A stretch of 64,000 nt of DNA from positions 5,220,501 through 5,284,500 of the forward strand of contig CANUEZ040000113.1 of NCBI GenBank assembly GCA_948099385.1. The letters are read 5' to 3'. This document shows positions 1-11,296 of this stretch, one piece after another. The position numbers were made by a program, and so were the translations under genes. Below the pieces are notes generated by a model. That model saw nothing but the letters and a program-made list of their open reading frames with translations. It ran no database searches and was not told where the DNA came from. Positions within the stretch are counted from its first letter, which is position 1, and every line of letters starts with the position of its first letter. This DNA is from Fasciola hepatica (lineage: Eukaryota; Platyhelminthes; Trematoda; Plagiorchiida; Fasciolidae).

Positions 1-1286
1 ACGCATATGCGTTCGGATGCGAGGAGTGACTTCTTTCTGGACGATATTATCCGATACTGTCGCTCCAAGTCGACCAGCTTTGCTTTAAATCAAGTCTCAG
101 CATCTTTGAAAGTTGGTTATATGATTTTGAATTATTCGATTGGGTATTCCAATTGTGCTCGTATTTCTGTGCAATCAGAAACGTTTATCAAGGACCTGTC
201 ATCAGTTACACGAAGTGAACTGCAATTACAGGCTCTTTCCTGTGGTCTACTTTTCTGCATGCCACCGACGGACATGAATAGCATAGTCGTTCAAAGATGC
301 AATGGCATTCTGTGCGGAACGGGAGCAATGATGAGCAAACTGGTTGAAATCAAATACATTTAGTTGGACTGTCATCCTCCTAAAACATTCTCTGTGCAAG
401 CTAAAAACTAGAACTTGGAGGTGCCTTTCTTGGGTATAGATTGGATAGAAGCCACCCAGCAACAGTCTTCGGTTCTTTCCTGATGAAATCACTGAATAAC
501 TCAGATAGAACTAAGCAAAATGTTTCCACATATTTTTTCAGGAGAATTAGCGATCCACCCACTGAACCACTTGTTTTCTTAGAGTTCTTTCGAATCAGTC
601 TTTTCGGGACATCAGAAACATCTAAGAAAAGATTTTCTCAATATCGACGAGAAAACATGAACCAGTGACTTTTTCAAATCATAATTGAATGCTACCACAT
701 CCACGCTTGGCGTGCTATTGACTGATGAGTCTCATAACTTGATGCTTTAGCACGTTCCATGTTTCTTGATAGCCGTTGCTCCCCAGTAATGACTAGGCAT
801 ACTTTGCGTTGAGTTTGTAGTTTTACCCCGATTAATTTGGTATGTAACATGCGCATCGTTTTTGGACATGTATACACGTTTCTTCTTTGAACTTAGCTAC
901 TGATCACTGGGGATGAAAATCGATCAAATCGAGCATGTTTTGTCTTCCTTGGAGGACGCATGTCATCGCAGTAGTTCGAATAATTAGTCGAGTAATCGCA
1001 CAAAATAGACAGATCGGATTGCGAGAGCCTACTGAATTCCGAGAGCACACTTTTCTGGGAACCTTGCGAGCCTAATACCCGGGTCACGTCGTGACTTGGT
1101 TTCGTGATTGGTTTGTACCGTAGATCTTAAAAGAAACGTGTACAAAGATGTGTGGGTGAGGGTGAATGATTTTAAGACGTTTAGAGTCAGACACTCGGTC
1201 TAAAAATCATTCTCACGTGTACTGATGGAAATAATCCGTTGTATTGTGTTGAATGCCTCCGCTCAGTTTTCTTTCCTCATTTTCAG
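1..1286 (+). other. Intron or upstream part of the SVOP-like gene, no element recognised
   Basis: Sequence before the first visible exon. No exon for helices 1-4 and no convincing repeat was recognised on either strand. The open frames here are short and lack family motifs. Confidence 0.5.
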
Positions 1287-1350
1287 TTTCACACTTCTGT
1301 CTGAATATCTCCCAGTCAAGCATCGAGCAAAAGTTCTCATATGCTTCCAG
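1287..1350 (+). CDS. SVOP: SVOP-like transporter, exon a (internal exon)
   Basis: Internal exon of a synaptic vesicle 2-related (SVOP-like) major facilitator transporter, a membrane protein whose substrate is poorly defined in the family. The translated piece contains EYLPVKHRAK, which matches the conserved cytoplasmic loop before transmembrane helix 5 of SVOP (E-F/Y-L-P-x-K-x-R-A-K). The acceptor is a pyrimidine run ending in tttcag at 1286 and the donor is gtacgt at 1351. The exon begins with the last base of a split codon and ends at phase 0, which fits the phase-0 start of the next exon at 7502. The upstream exons (helices 1-4) are not in the window. The exon is short (64 nt), so the call rests on the motif, the splice sites and its fit with the following exons. 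Confidence 0.76.
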
Positions 1351-1447
1351 GTACGTACGATTTACTTATTCATTTATTATCCGTCAATCGTTTGGCGCTG
1401 TTCTGGATGTGATTTCACCTATTCCACCTATTGACCATTATGTCTGT

Positions 1448-1448
<1 letters not shown>

Positions 1449-1486
<38 letters not shown>
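1449..1486. repeat. (GT)n microsatellite
   Basis: Uninterrupted GT dinucleotide tract about 100 bp after an SVOP exon, inside intron 1. Confidence 0.97.
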
Positions 1487-1489
<3 letters not shown>

Positions 1490-2218
1490 TCAATTTGATT
1501 TTGTGCGATGCACTTTCGAATATAATAATAGTACCTCATTCACTTAACTTCAGAATCCAGGATTTTTGTCACATGCGCTGACCTTTTATCTGAACGCATT
1601 TCTTCAACAGTTTCCGGGGGGGGGGGTCACGTTCCCAAAACTTCATCAGAGGCCACATTTTCCAGTGGACGGAAACCTGTTCACGAGATCCGCTTACTGA
1701 GCAATTGGAAACACTAATGAGCATGGTGAAACGTGGTGCTCAGAAGGGTGCCGTTTCTTTTGGACTCTTGTCCGTATAATTTTTCAAATTTGTGTCGTAC
1801 GTATATGACCGCGGTCACGTTTTTTTATGGAAGCTTAACGACCGATGGTGACAGTGTAACGATAACGTGCAACGATCTCGACACGACGCAAATGGCAACT
1901 GCTTACCACGCGTCCACGTTGCCGGCAACTTACGAGATGGACATGGAGGCTGTCAGGGTCATCAAATCTGTGCTGAATGCAGCACTCTTCCGTGGGGGGT
2001 TGCTCGTGTACGATCTGCAAGGGTGTAGCTGGAAAACTCAGTAAGCATATAAGCAGGAACCAGTGCTTCAGAGGATATGTCAATGATGGTCTGTGCCACA
2101 ATGTTGCAACATAACACAAATGTAGGCGTTTTTATTCACCTATTCATCTTAAGGTTTGTGATAAAAAGGAACATTTGGTGTTGCGCACCATAGAATGGGG
2201 TCGGTTTCATTCAAATCA

Positions 2219-2231
2219 CTCCACCCCATCC
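2219..2231. repeat. Left target-site duplication of the full-length LINE
   Basis: The 13-bp sequence ctccaccccatcc stands directly before the LINE 5' end and is repeated at 5989-6001 directly after its GATGAT tail. Such a duplication is the mark of target-primed reverse transcription. Confidence 0.85.
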
Positions 2232-5200
2232 ATCACGACGAGACTGCGCCTTGACGTGGTGTGATGGCTTGCGTACCTCTATGACCCAAAGAGCTATACA
2301 GGATGGCTTCCCTAAGCGGGAGATACAATCACGCCTGAAAGGTCAATGGGTAGAGTCCAGACAAAGTCCAATCTCCTGGTCCTCCAGGTTGTGGGTCTAT
2401 CTGAGCTGACAACTCAGTCGGTAAAATTAATGGCAGAATAATTGATTCAAGCAAATGGGCTTACACTAAGCCATGCCGCTGCCTTGCCGACAGGTTCTCG
2501 TTAGAACCAAAGGCTTTGGTTGAGAACTGTAATCGTTTTCCTGCTTTGCGGCTGGGCACCCTAGGAGTACCCGTCCAACATCTCCCATGAACTGCACGAA
2601 TAGAAAGAATCCCAATTTCGGTCGTCGAGCAGGATAATCAGGACCGCGCTGTCCATTGCATCGAGTGGGGTGGGTAGTGATAAGTGTACTATTGCTCAGA
2701 GTTCCCTCTCTTTGTCTTCTATCCCTAACCACCCCTCTTAGCCCGCTCTGTCCACCCATAATGCTCCCACGGATAACATGCTGTATACTCACAACGGTTC
2801 ATTGTCAGGTAGTGTTGTAAATAATCCTCAGTCTCATAACTCACATTTTCTCAAGCCTCGTCAGACTCTGAATCTCTGCTCCTTTAACGTAGGCACACTC
2901 ATGCAAACCAACAAGCAGGCGCACCTAGCACTCAGCATAGGTTCTCAAAAGATTGATGTCTGCTGCATAAGTGCAACGCGTATTCAGGATTCGAGCAGTG
3001 TAATTCAACTAACTACTCCTAGTATCTCATCGAGGTATTTTCTGCGCACTTCAGGAGACGAATCAGCTCGAGCTGTGAGTCAACGTGGTATAAGAATAGT
3101 CTTGAGTGTCAAGGCGGAAGTTGCTCTTTTAGACTGGATCCCGGTTGATAGTCGTTTATGTGCAGCTAGACTCCAGGGGTCAGCTGATGTTCGCAAGGAA
3201 AGCTGTGTTAACCACAGCTTGTTTGTGATCTTGGCATACGCCCCAACAGCCTGCAGCACTGACACACAGATGGATGAGTTCTATGATGAACTCGCCACCC
3301 CCGTTCGTAGCAATAAATATTGGGACATTGCAGTACTAGCTGGTGACTTCAGTGCACAAGTTGGCAAACTTAGTGTGTCAGAAGCCTGTTTAGGTGGCTG
3401 TTGTGCTTCACCCGCTCAGCGTACGGATAACGGGGATAGGCTTCTCCAGTTTTGTGCAGACAATCGGTTATTCCTACCTAGTATGAACTTCCGACACAGC
3501 TCGCGTCGCATAGCGATATGGCGCTCTAACTCTACAGATACTGCAAGCCAGATTGATCACATCACCGTAAGCTACCGGTGGCGCATTTCTGTTCAGATCT
3601 GTAGATCTTACTGGTCCACGTACGTAGAGTCAGACCATGCATTAGTTTTAATGTAATTATCTCTCCATCTCCATGGTCATCGACGCAAACCCGGTTAGCG
3701 GTGCAACGCATGTGTGATCCAGAAGGTCGCACCACTTATGAGCAGAAGTTAGCACATGAGGTAGGATCTACGACAAACAGTAATGTAGATGAGCATTGGG
3801 CCCATATCCAGCAGACAGTGCACGTGGTAGTAGGCTTCGCCTGTGGTCCTAGATCTGATGTCCATCAAAGTCACCGGATCTCGCAAGAGTCGTTGGGTAT
3901 AATGGAGCAAAAACGTCAGCTCTCTAACTGTAAGGATATGAATACGATACGAACACATCTGAAGAGACAAGTTACGAAAAGCCCTAGGAATGATCGCGAA
4001 AATTGGTGGGTCAAGGTAGCCGAAGAAACGGAAGTAGCAGCTGCTTCAGGTAACAGTCAAAGACTGTTCAAACGTGTTCGCGACACCGGTGGACGGCAAG
4101 CCCCGGTCGGTGAAATGATGTGCGATAGAAATGGAGAGTCTGTTCGCGGCGAACATCAAAGTCTGTACCGTTGGGCCAAATACTTCAAGGAACAGTTTAG
4201 CTGGCCGCGCTAATTTAGTTATTCCTGTGCCAAAATCTGTGATTCTTTGAGGAGTATCACTTGAGCTTCCATCGGAAGTAGAAGTAGAGTCGTGCATTCG
4301 ATTGCTGAAGCGAGGGAAAGCAGCGGCTCTGACGAACCCCTTCCAGTTCTTTTCAAAATAGGTGGTGGTGCACTGATAAATCACTTACCGTCTTGCGCCA
4401 TGACATTTGGAATGAGGAGCGTATTCCGTTATTATGGGATGAGTCATTGATTTTACCCATATTCAAGAAGGAAATACGCAATGACTAGCTTAATTCCGAT
4501 AGTCACCAAGGTGTTAGCCTCGATTTGGCTGCATCGTCTTACACCGGCTCACAAGAGGAACACCCGCGAAAAGCAGGCTGAATTCCGCCCAGGTCGAGGA
4601 TGCATCAACCAGATTTTTACTCTTCGGCAATCACCAGAGGTGTGTCACACACACCGTCGACCAACAATATGGGTTTTCTTTGATTTGAAAAGTGCCCTCG
4701 ATTCAGTTGACCAGACGGCGCTATTCAATGCTCTTCAGCGAAAAGGTATGCCCCAGAAGTTCGTGAACCTACTGAGGTCATTGTGGTCTCATACTTCTGG
4801 CCGCTTAAGGGTTTACGACCAACTATCTAGTTGGTTCGAAACGACTAGTGGTGTTCGATAGGGATGCCATTTTTTCCATTCTTGTTTGACTTCGTCATTG
4901 ATGAGATAATGGAGAACGCCCTGAAAGATCTCCAAGATGTGGTCATTTAGCTAGAAAATAGTGGAAAGCTATGTGACCTAGATTACGCAGACGACGTCGT
5001 GTGCTTGTTCCAAATCACGGAACACGCCCAACGTGCACTAGGTAAACTTATGAGAGATGTAGCTCCATTCGGCAAGACTGGAGGTCAACGGTTCCGAACT
5101 TGGTTCTCGATGGGGTGGTGCTGGCAGTCGTCGACCACTTCATTCACCTCAGCAGCAGCATGACGACGGATGGGAGCACAGTAGTAGAGGTGTGAACGCG

Positions 5201-5988
5201 TACATCCAAGGCCCGAGTGCCGTACGTTGAACTGAAGCATTTGTGGCACCAACCTGATATTTCACTGAAGTTGAAAGGTCGTGTGTACTGTGTCACAGTG
5301 TATTCAGTTTTGTTGTATATTTGCGAGACTTGGGGTCTGCGTGCAGAAGACACTCGTCGTCTTGAGGTTTCCGACCATCGATGTTTACGTAGTATCGCTT
5401 AGATTAGACAGAATAGCCGAGTGGGCAATGATGAGGTCAGAAATCGAGTATTGAGTAATGGTTCAGAGAACGTTCTGTCACAGCGTATCCAGATTAGTAG
5501 GCTTCGTTTGTTAAGGCACGTATTACGTATGGCGGACACGTGCCTACCATATCATGTCCTATTTTCCGTTCCTCCTCAGGAGTGAAAGAAGCCACGTGGA
5601 GGTCAACAGATGACGTTGTAGTGGAGAATGAGAAAATGTGCTGTGAACTTAGGAAAAGTAGGTGTCTCGCGTCTTCGTGGTTGGGGTCCAAAAGGTCCCT
5701 CAACCGTTGGCTGGAGATACTGAAGGATAAGGCAGAGAACCGTGAACAGTGATGATCGTGTTGTCACTTTCTATCGAATCAGAATGACTGATCGATGTTT
5801 GTTTGTATAGTTAGACTGTATTCCGTGTGTTGGCTACTAGGGCGTTGTTTCCTTTTCCCTCCCTTGTAGGTCGACTCTCTATCCATCTTGTATATTCATA
5901 CCTTTTAATTCAATGTGCAGCATAGTGAGAAAGGCAGTGGTCATTGGGGCTTTCCCTACTGTTTAACGCTGTATGATGATGATGATGG
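2232..5988 (+). mobile_element. Full-length RTE-like LINE, inactivated by stops and frameshifts
   Basis: Non-LTR retrotransposon of about 3.76 kb. In order: a 5' leader (2232-2780); an apurinic-like endonuclease from about 2860 (LNLCSFNVGTL, LAGDFSAQVG near 3335, SDHAL near 3640); a linker (3701-4213, ending EEQF/KEQF-SWPR-like); a reverse transcriptase (EFRPGRGCINQIF near 4580, FFDLKSALDSVD near 4675, LDYADDVVCLF near 4980, catalytic Asp pair intact); and a C-terminal region (5217-5760, CETWGLRAED and DHRCLRSIA). The 3' end is a short GAT repeat. Stops at about 3654, 4859 (TAG) and 4948 (TAG) plus frameshifts kill it. The architecture and RT motifs resemble trematode RTE elements of the SR2 kind; the clade name is an inference. 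A perfect 13-bp duplication on both sides shows a single intact insertion. Confidence 0.88.
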
Positions 5989-6001
5989 CTCCACCCCATC
6001 C
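5989..6001. repeat. Right target-site duplication of the full-length LINE
   Basis: Second copy of ctccaccccatcc, right after the LINE tail. It marks the return to pre-insertion DNA, which runs on as tttcattcaataacgg. Confidence 0.85.
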
Positions 6002-6403
6002 TTTCATTCAATAACGGACTTCTTAACCAGAGCATACCGCATGTACGGTTGAGTAGTGTTTATGAACCTGATTTCCAAGTGGATTCTGCACGAATTCATT
6101 GTTACAAGCAAAAGTGTTCAATAAGAACTGCATTTTTGACTTTATGTGATCAGATATCATGGAATCTCAGTTACCATGAAATTATAATTATTTCTATCAT
6201 TCTTATGCTGTTACTAGAAACAGTTACTATGCTTTTTGTAAACGGCTGTGGAGGATATGAAGTTTCAAGTTTTTCTCAAAGTAGATTTTGGTTTCTCGTT
6301 TTTTAGCCGCCGCCGCTGTGGGGCGGTCGTGGTAGCGTTTTACTCTAACCTTGCCAGTCGTTTTTGCAATGTCTTGTTGACCGTGTCCCTGATCCATCTG
6401 TGA
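6002..6403 (+). repeat. LINE right-flank segment duplicated at the intron-3 locus
   Basis: 402 bp of ordinary flanking DNA beside the LINE insertion. It recurs almost unchanged, inverted, at about 34254-34655; a chance 85-codon open frame is identical in both copies. It is not part of the LINE, since it lies beyond the target duplication, so its second occurrence shows that genomic DNA and not just a retrotransposon was copied. The copy stops sharply after 6403. Confidence 0.85.
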
Positions 6404-6462
6404 TTGGGATTCTAACCTGACCAGTCCTGTTCAACTTAAAACGACCGACTCGCATTGGTTCG

Positions 6463-6655
6463 GCGACGTACTAGACGCGTACCCAAACGTGCTACACCCA
6501 TTGTCCGTACTACCTGCCGTAACCAACTCTGTAGGTCATCACATTAGCACATCAGGCCCTCCAGTTTTTGTGTCTTGTGACGTTGGACTTCGTGCCCGTA
6601 TTCTCAAATCCTGGCCACATTGTTACTATACATAGCATAACCAACAAAGATAACT
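6463..6655 (+). pseudogene. Gypsy-type LTR retrotransposon pol scrap
   Basis: One frame reads FGDVLDAYPNVLHPLSVL, followed by VGHHISTSGPPVFV. This matches the linker between protease and reverse transcriptase of Ty3/gypsy pol, where H-H-I-x-T-x-G-P-P-V is the typical motif. The match fades after about 6655 and no LTRs or RT core were found nearby. It is a short orphan fragment in intron 1. Confidence 0.55.
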
Positions 6656-7501
6656 GTTCTCGCTGAAGGTGTTACATCAATCCGAAGGACCCCGCTGGGA
6701 TTTCAGGGTGACTCACCAAGAGCCCGAGGAACACACTCAGCTCTATTACCGCCTATGTCACAAAGTTCTTCGGTCACAGGCCACTCTCCCGTTATCTGAC
6801 TGTAATGTTTGTCTAGCCGCTGGCATCGATGGTCCCATCGAAGCTCAAATGAACGATTTGGATAACTTCTGCTTCCATGCATCAATTTCTTTATTTCTTC
6901 ATAATAAATAATTGCAATCATTTTGTCAGAATGTCATGAAAAATCACCAGAGATCGTTCAGACATGTCCGGCAATTAATTCATTGTAGGTCATTGTTTCG
7001 ACGTGGAACGGATGCACTTTATATTCGTAACTTTGAACTCCTCTTGAGGTTTCTTGGTTAATTTTAACAGTTATTAACGACCCGGTTTTTTATTTTTCGT
7101 TAACCCAAGGATTTCATCGCAGCCATCTACAACAGCACAGAGTAGTTCATCAACTAAAAGAGTCTGAGGCGTGCAGGTGAAGTCTAGCACACCTTATTTA
7201 TCCCAATAATTTGTTTTTCATCCAGTCAGTCAACGGTTATCGAACTAACCATTTAACTACTTATTCAGTCAGTCAACTAAACGACTAATTACTATCAGTG
7301 ATCAAACAGTCGTATCAGATGATCAAATATTTAAGTGTACACAATTTAACTCTCAGCAAAGACCTTTCAGCTTGTCTTTTAAGCAGCCTGTAATCAAACG
7401 CACCCCTCCTTTATTAATATCTTACCATTGTTGGATTATAGATGAAGGAAGTGATTCAAATATCAGTATCAATATCATTGTTTATTCAACCAACGAAACA
7501 G

Positions 7502-7627
7502 GTATTCTGGGCCATTGGTAGCACGTTCGAGGTCGGGCTGGCTTACCTCATCCTACCTCGATTCGGATGGCGATGGCTTGTATTTGCTTCGGCTGTACCC
7601 CTGGTTCTTTTTCTGTTTTTGCTCAAG
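7502..7627 (+). CDS. SVOP: SVOP-like transporter, exon b (helices 5-6)
   Basis: Second exon of the SVOP-like transporter in this window, 126 nt or 42 codons, phase 0 at both ends. It reads [16 protein letters not shown], then the P-x-F-G-W-R-W turn, then a hydrophobic stretch. This corresponds to transmembrane helices 5 and 6 of SVOP and is the best family match in the window. The acceptor is aaacag at 7501 and the donor is gtaagt at 7628. The reading frame stays open about 60 bases upstream of the acceptor, but the homology begins exactly at 7502, and the previous exon ends at phase 0, which supports this boundary. Because 126 is a multiple of 3, skipping the exon would keep the frame. Confidence 0.88.
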
Positions 7628-8825
7628 GTAAGTTAAACACGCTTGATATATAACTTTTATGCTCAGATTTGGTTATTAGAATCACGTTTACCGTCCCTAA
7701 TCCCGTTCATGTACACGTAACATCATGATCCATTTCGGTCGATGAGCTCAAAATACAATTAGAGCCCAAGGACATCCGTATCGGCACTATGTCTGGAGAA
7801 TGATGAGTCAAAAATCGTAACCAAGCATGCCACGCATTGAATTGACGCAAAGCGGTGAGAAAGTCAGTTTCATGTCACATATCCTTCAGAAGCCGGCACT
7901 GCTAGTCTTGGGCGGTTACTGTTGTCACCTGTTCAGTTGTATTGCATTTTACTGTGTTCTATGGTAGTTTGGTATGTTATAACTCTTGTGAGCCGGGTAA
8001 TCATATTCTACCTCAGTCTATATTTCGCCTGAGTGAGTCACATGTAATAAAAAATGTGAATCACAAAATCTGCTCATCGATTCAGAGAAGACCTCGTAAG
8101 ATGGCTATTTCGATACAAGAATGTACACGAACCGTGATTAGTAAAGGGTGTAGAAATGTGTACCAAAAGCTAAGGGTGAAAAAGATTACGTGCGGCAAAC
8201 CCGTTATCTTTACAATACTGTGCATAATTGATTTAAGTGTGAGCAGTCGTGTGTGTACGTAACAGGTGGTAGGAAGGGTTATGAGAGGATAGTTACGGAA
8301 GTTCGAAGCAGATTAGGGAAACGGGGAATCGGTGCAAAGTTCACGTCCTATGGTTATTGAAATAACAACGCAGACACGAGGTTACTTTAGTTTCTCGCGC
8401 AAAGCTTGGACATGCGAATTATAGTGGCTTGCGTAATCGCCCGCGTGGGCGACGTTCGAGAAATTAGCAGGGTTGTTACGAAATCCACCACTGGATCCAT
8501 TCAGCACCCGTTTTCGCGAGGAGTTGCCGTGGAAGTCCTGCCACAGGAATAGCGAAGCATCGTGCAATACATAAGCACCTGAGTAGAAACGAAGTGGAGA
8601 CTTGGAACGAACAAAACTACATGTCCTTGAGTCGGATGACGATGAATGACGCGGTTTTTCATATCAGGTTATACACCGTTGTAGAGGGTTGTTCCAACAA
8701 GCTTCATTACTCAGCATTTCGGTATTTCCGAACTTGATCACTCTGGGATTTAACATCGATGAATGTCATATTTTTTCTTCTGCGTTCTCGACTGAACGGC
8801 ATCAAATTCGTTTGGTTTATTTCCT

Positions 8826-9145
8826 GGTTTGAGATTCGGCCCGCAGCCGAGAGGCTAGTTGCGGATACCATAGCTTATTGTTACCGCGCGCGTCTCCAGG
8901 CCGCGGATAGGGGAACGGCCACTCCGGTGGCTAACCGTGAATGGGATAGGCTCCCCAAATGGGAAGTCGTAGACGATCAATGGCAGTGCTTGAGGATGTG
9001 GTGGGATTTCAGTTCAGCTAAAGTTCTCCGCTCTAAAAATCCACATGAATCTGCTGACAGTACTGTGACGGGAGGAGTGTGGTCCACCACTAAATAAGGT
9101 CATAACTCTTTGTCGTGTTCAACTAATCCGACAAGGTTTCCCAAA
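8826..9145 (+). repeat. Dispersed repeat R2, copy 1
   Basis: About 320 bp shared with 20385-20720 (minus) and 27440-27770 (minus). Conserved stretches include gatcaatggcagtgcttgag and the end aaggtttccc-aaag. In the orientation given here a frame with conserved VVDDQWQCLRMW is open in two copies. No family could be named; a decayed retroelement coding segment is possible. Confidence 0.6.
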
Positions 9146-9479
9146 AGAGGTAAGTGAAACATATAATTGGTCAACGGCTCATTTGGAACAGCACTGATGG
9201 CTTGCAGGACGCGTTTGGTTGCACAAGGTCTAGGTGTGCGTCCTCGAACAAAATGACTTACTCTGGACTAGATGCCTAAGTATCGTAACAGCCCATAACG
9301 CATACCATGAAAGAAATATTTAATGAAATACATGTCTCTTATATTACGCACACATGCGAACGTTCTCTTTCACTTTAAACAGCAATTTCTCATCACTTCG
9401 CCCATTTTCACTTCCTGAGTTTTCTTCCTTTTTTACACAAAACGAGAACTTCGGTCGACCGTACTAGCTGTAGGATCCT

Positions 9480-11296
9480 TGGTTGAAATTCTGTTCATGT
9501 ACTCTCTCGTCCTCCTTTTGACTCCTTTCCAAGTCTCATCGAACCCGCAACCACCGACTGATGACACTCGTCCTCGGTGCCCATTCATATTAGCCGTCTT
9601 CAGCGTGCGAGCTCTGATACGTATACGACAACAGGTGGGTTAGGGTCGTACGCTTGAGTCCCTTGTCAACGACGTGTGTTGTTTTCACGAGACTCGGATT
9701 CAAGACCTCAGTTCCGTCATCCGCTTGACGTCCCTAATAAATATTTCAGGGAAGTTTCACTTACGCTTTTCTGGAGAGGCTGAAACGATGGCTTCTGGTC
9801 TTTCTGGCGTTAACATTGCTCTCAGTGAAAGGGTTGAAGCGGTGCTGCTAGACTGGATCCCAGTCGACACCCATTTATACGCAGTGAAACTCAGAGGTTC
9901 GAGCGAAGTGGACAGTTCCCGTCTCGACAGACGCAATTCGTTAGTCGTTTTGGCGTATCCGCTCGGTGAGTACATCCCAGATTCAGTCAAAGATGATTGC
10001 TACCAAAGCTCCACGACCTCTTACATAAAGCAATCTGGGATGATATCATGATTTTGGTAAGAGATATGAATGCTGGAGTTGATCGGCTGTCATCGAACAA
10101 GACGCATTTGAGAGGGCCTTTTTGGGTTCAATTCCTGTCGCTCGGAAAACGAGGAAATGAGTTTTAGCTCTGTGCTCTGACCGTTCCCTCGCCTTGTATG
10201 AAATTTGGAAGCTCTAACAGTTGGTACGCCATGTTGTCCGCCCCCTTCGAGTCAGCAGTGGACGCAGGTTGACCACCGTCATGAGCAACAAGACTGCCGA
10301 TCGCACTGGAGCACTCTCCGTGATTCCGGTCACGCACCAGTTCGCAGTAAGCCATCCATGTGTTTCAGCATACGTCCCAACTGCATGCTGCAGCGACGGT
10401 TAGACTGTGGTTGGCTTTCCGACCCATCTCGCCTCTTCGCTTTTTAAAGCGCTCTAGCTGGAAAGCTTGGTGTAGTCCCACCTGATAGCATTACCCGGCA
10501 CTGGTCACTTATCAAGTATTATTTGCGTTCCGCTTGTCAAGTGAGTTGTGGCCAGTTTCGTCACGTCGTAGGACCTGGGATTTCTGCTTAATCTCTGCGT
10601 CTTCTCAAAGCACGCTAGTCGATTCCGGCTGGAAGCGAGTATACTGAAACACGGATCGTAATGAGACGTGCATTTAACGCGAGCCTTCGTAAGGATTGCG
10701 AAATCTGGTAGTCACAGTGAGTCAGAGTTAGAGTAAGTAATGATGAGGTGAGAAAGCGAGCATTGGGTACTAATTCGGAGAACGTTTTGTCACAGCGTAT
10801 ACAGATTAGTAGACTTCGTTTGTTAAGGCACGTGTTACGTATGGCAGACACATGCCTACCATATCATGTCCTATTTTCCGTTCCTCCTCAGGAGTGAAAG
10901 AAGCCACGTGGAGGTCAACAGATGACGTTGTAGTGGAGAATGAGAAAATGTACTGTGAACTTAGGAAAAGTAGGTGTCTCGCGTCTTCGTGGTTGGGGTC
11001 CAAAAGATCCGTCTACCAGTTGGCTGGAGATACTGAAGGATATGGTAGTGAACCGTGAACAGTGGTGATCGTGTTGTCATTTTCTATCGAATCAGAATGA
11101 CTGATCGATGTTTGTTTGTATAGTTAGACTGTATTCCGTGTGTTGGCTACTAGGGCATTCTTTCCTTTTCCCTCCCTTGTAGGTCGACTCTCTATCCATC
11201 TTGTATATTCATACCTTTTAATTCAATGTGCAGCATAGTGAGAAAGGCAGTGGTCATTGGGGCTTGCCCTACTGTTTAACGCTGTACGATGATGAC
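9480..11296 (+). mobile_element. RTE-like LINE, internally deleted relative
   Basis: Second LINE of the same broad family. The endonuclease is recognisable from about 9600 (LESLVNDVCC, HETRIQDLSSVIRL at 9680, LLDWIPVDTHLYAVKL at 9845, SQQWTQVDH at 10255, CVSAYVPTACCSDG to about 10400). The reverse transcriptase is missing: after about 10450-10650 the sequence resumes in the C-terminal region, and from about 10737 to 11296 it is very close to the 3' end of the 2232-5988 element. The terminal GATGATGAC is the usual tail. It carries the subtype marker gatccgtctaccag, also seen at the intron-3 locus but not in the intron-1 element. Confidence 0.75.

Larger units (their letters stand above)
1351..7501 (+). 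other. Intron 1 of the SVOP-like gene (6.15 kb)
   Basis: Donor gtacgt, acceptor aaacag. It contains a (GT)n tract, unassigned sequence to 2218, a full-length RTE-like LINE at 2232-5988 with target duplications on both sides, and the LINE right flank at 6002-6430. That flank is copied at the intron-3 locus up to 6403. A gypsy pol scrap follows at about 6463-6655. I see nothing identifiable in 6660-7501. Confidence 0.8.

Noticed and set aside
4046..4384. 112-codon minus-strand frame, repeated at 33115-33453
   Set aside because: Antisense of the LINE linker region. It is conserved only because the locus was duplicated.
6049..6306. 85-codon frame identical in two places (also 34351-34608)
   Set aside because: It lies in the LINE right flank copied with the locus. 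Identity reflects a recent duplication, not coding constraint.
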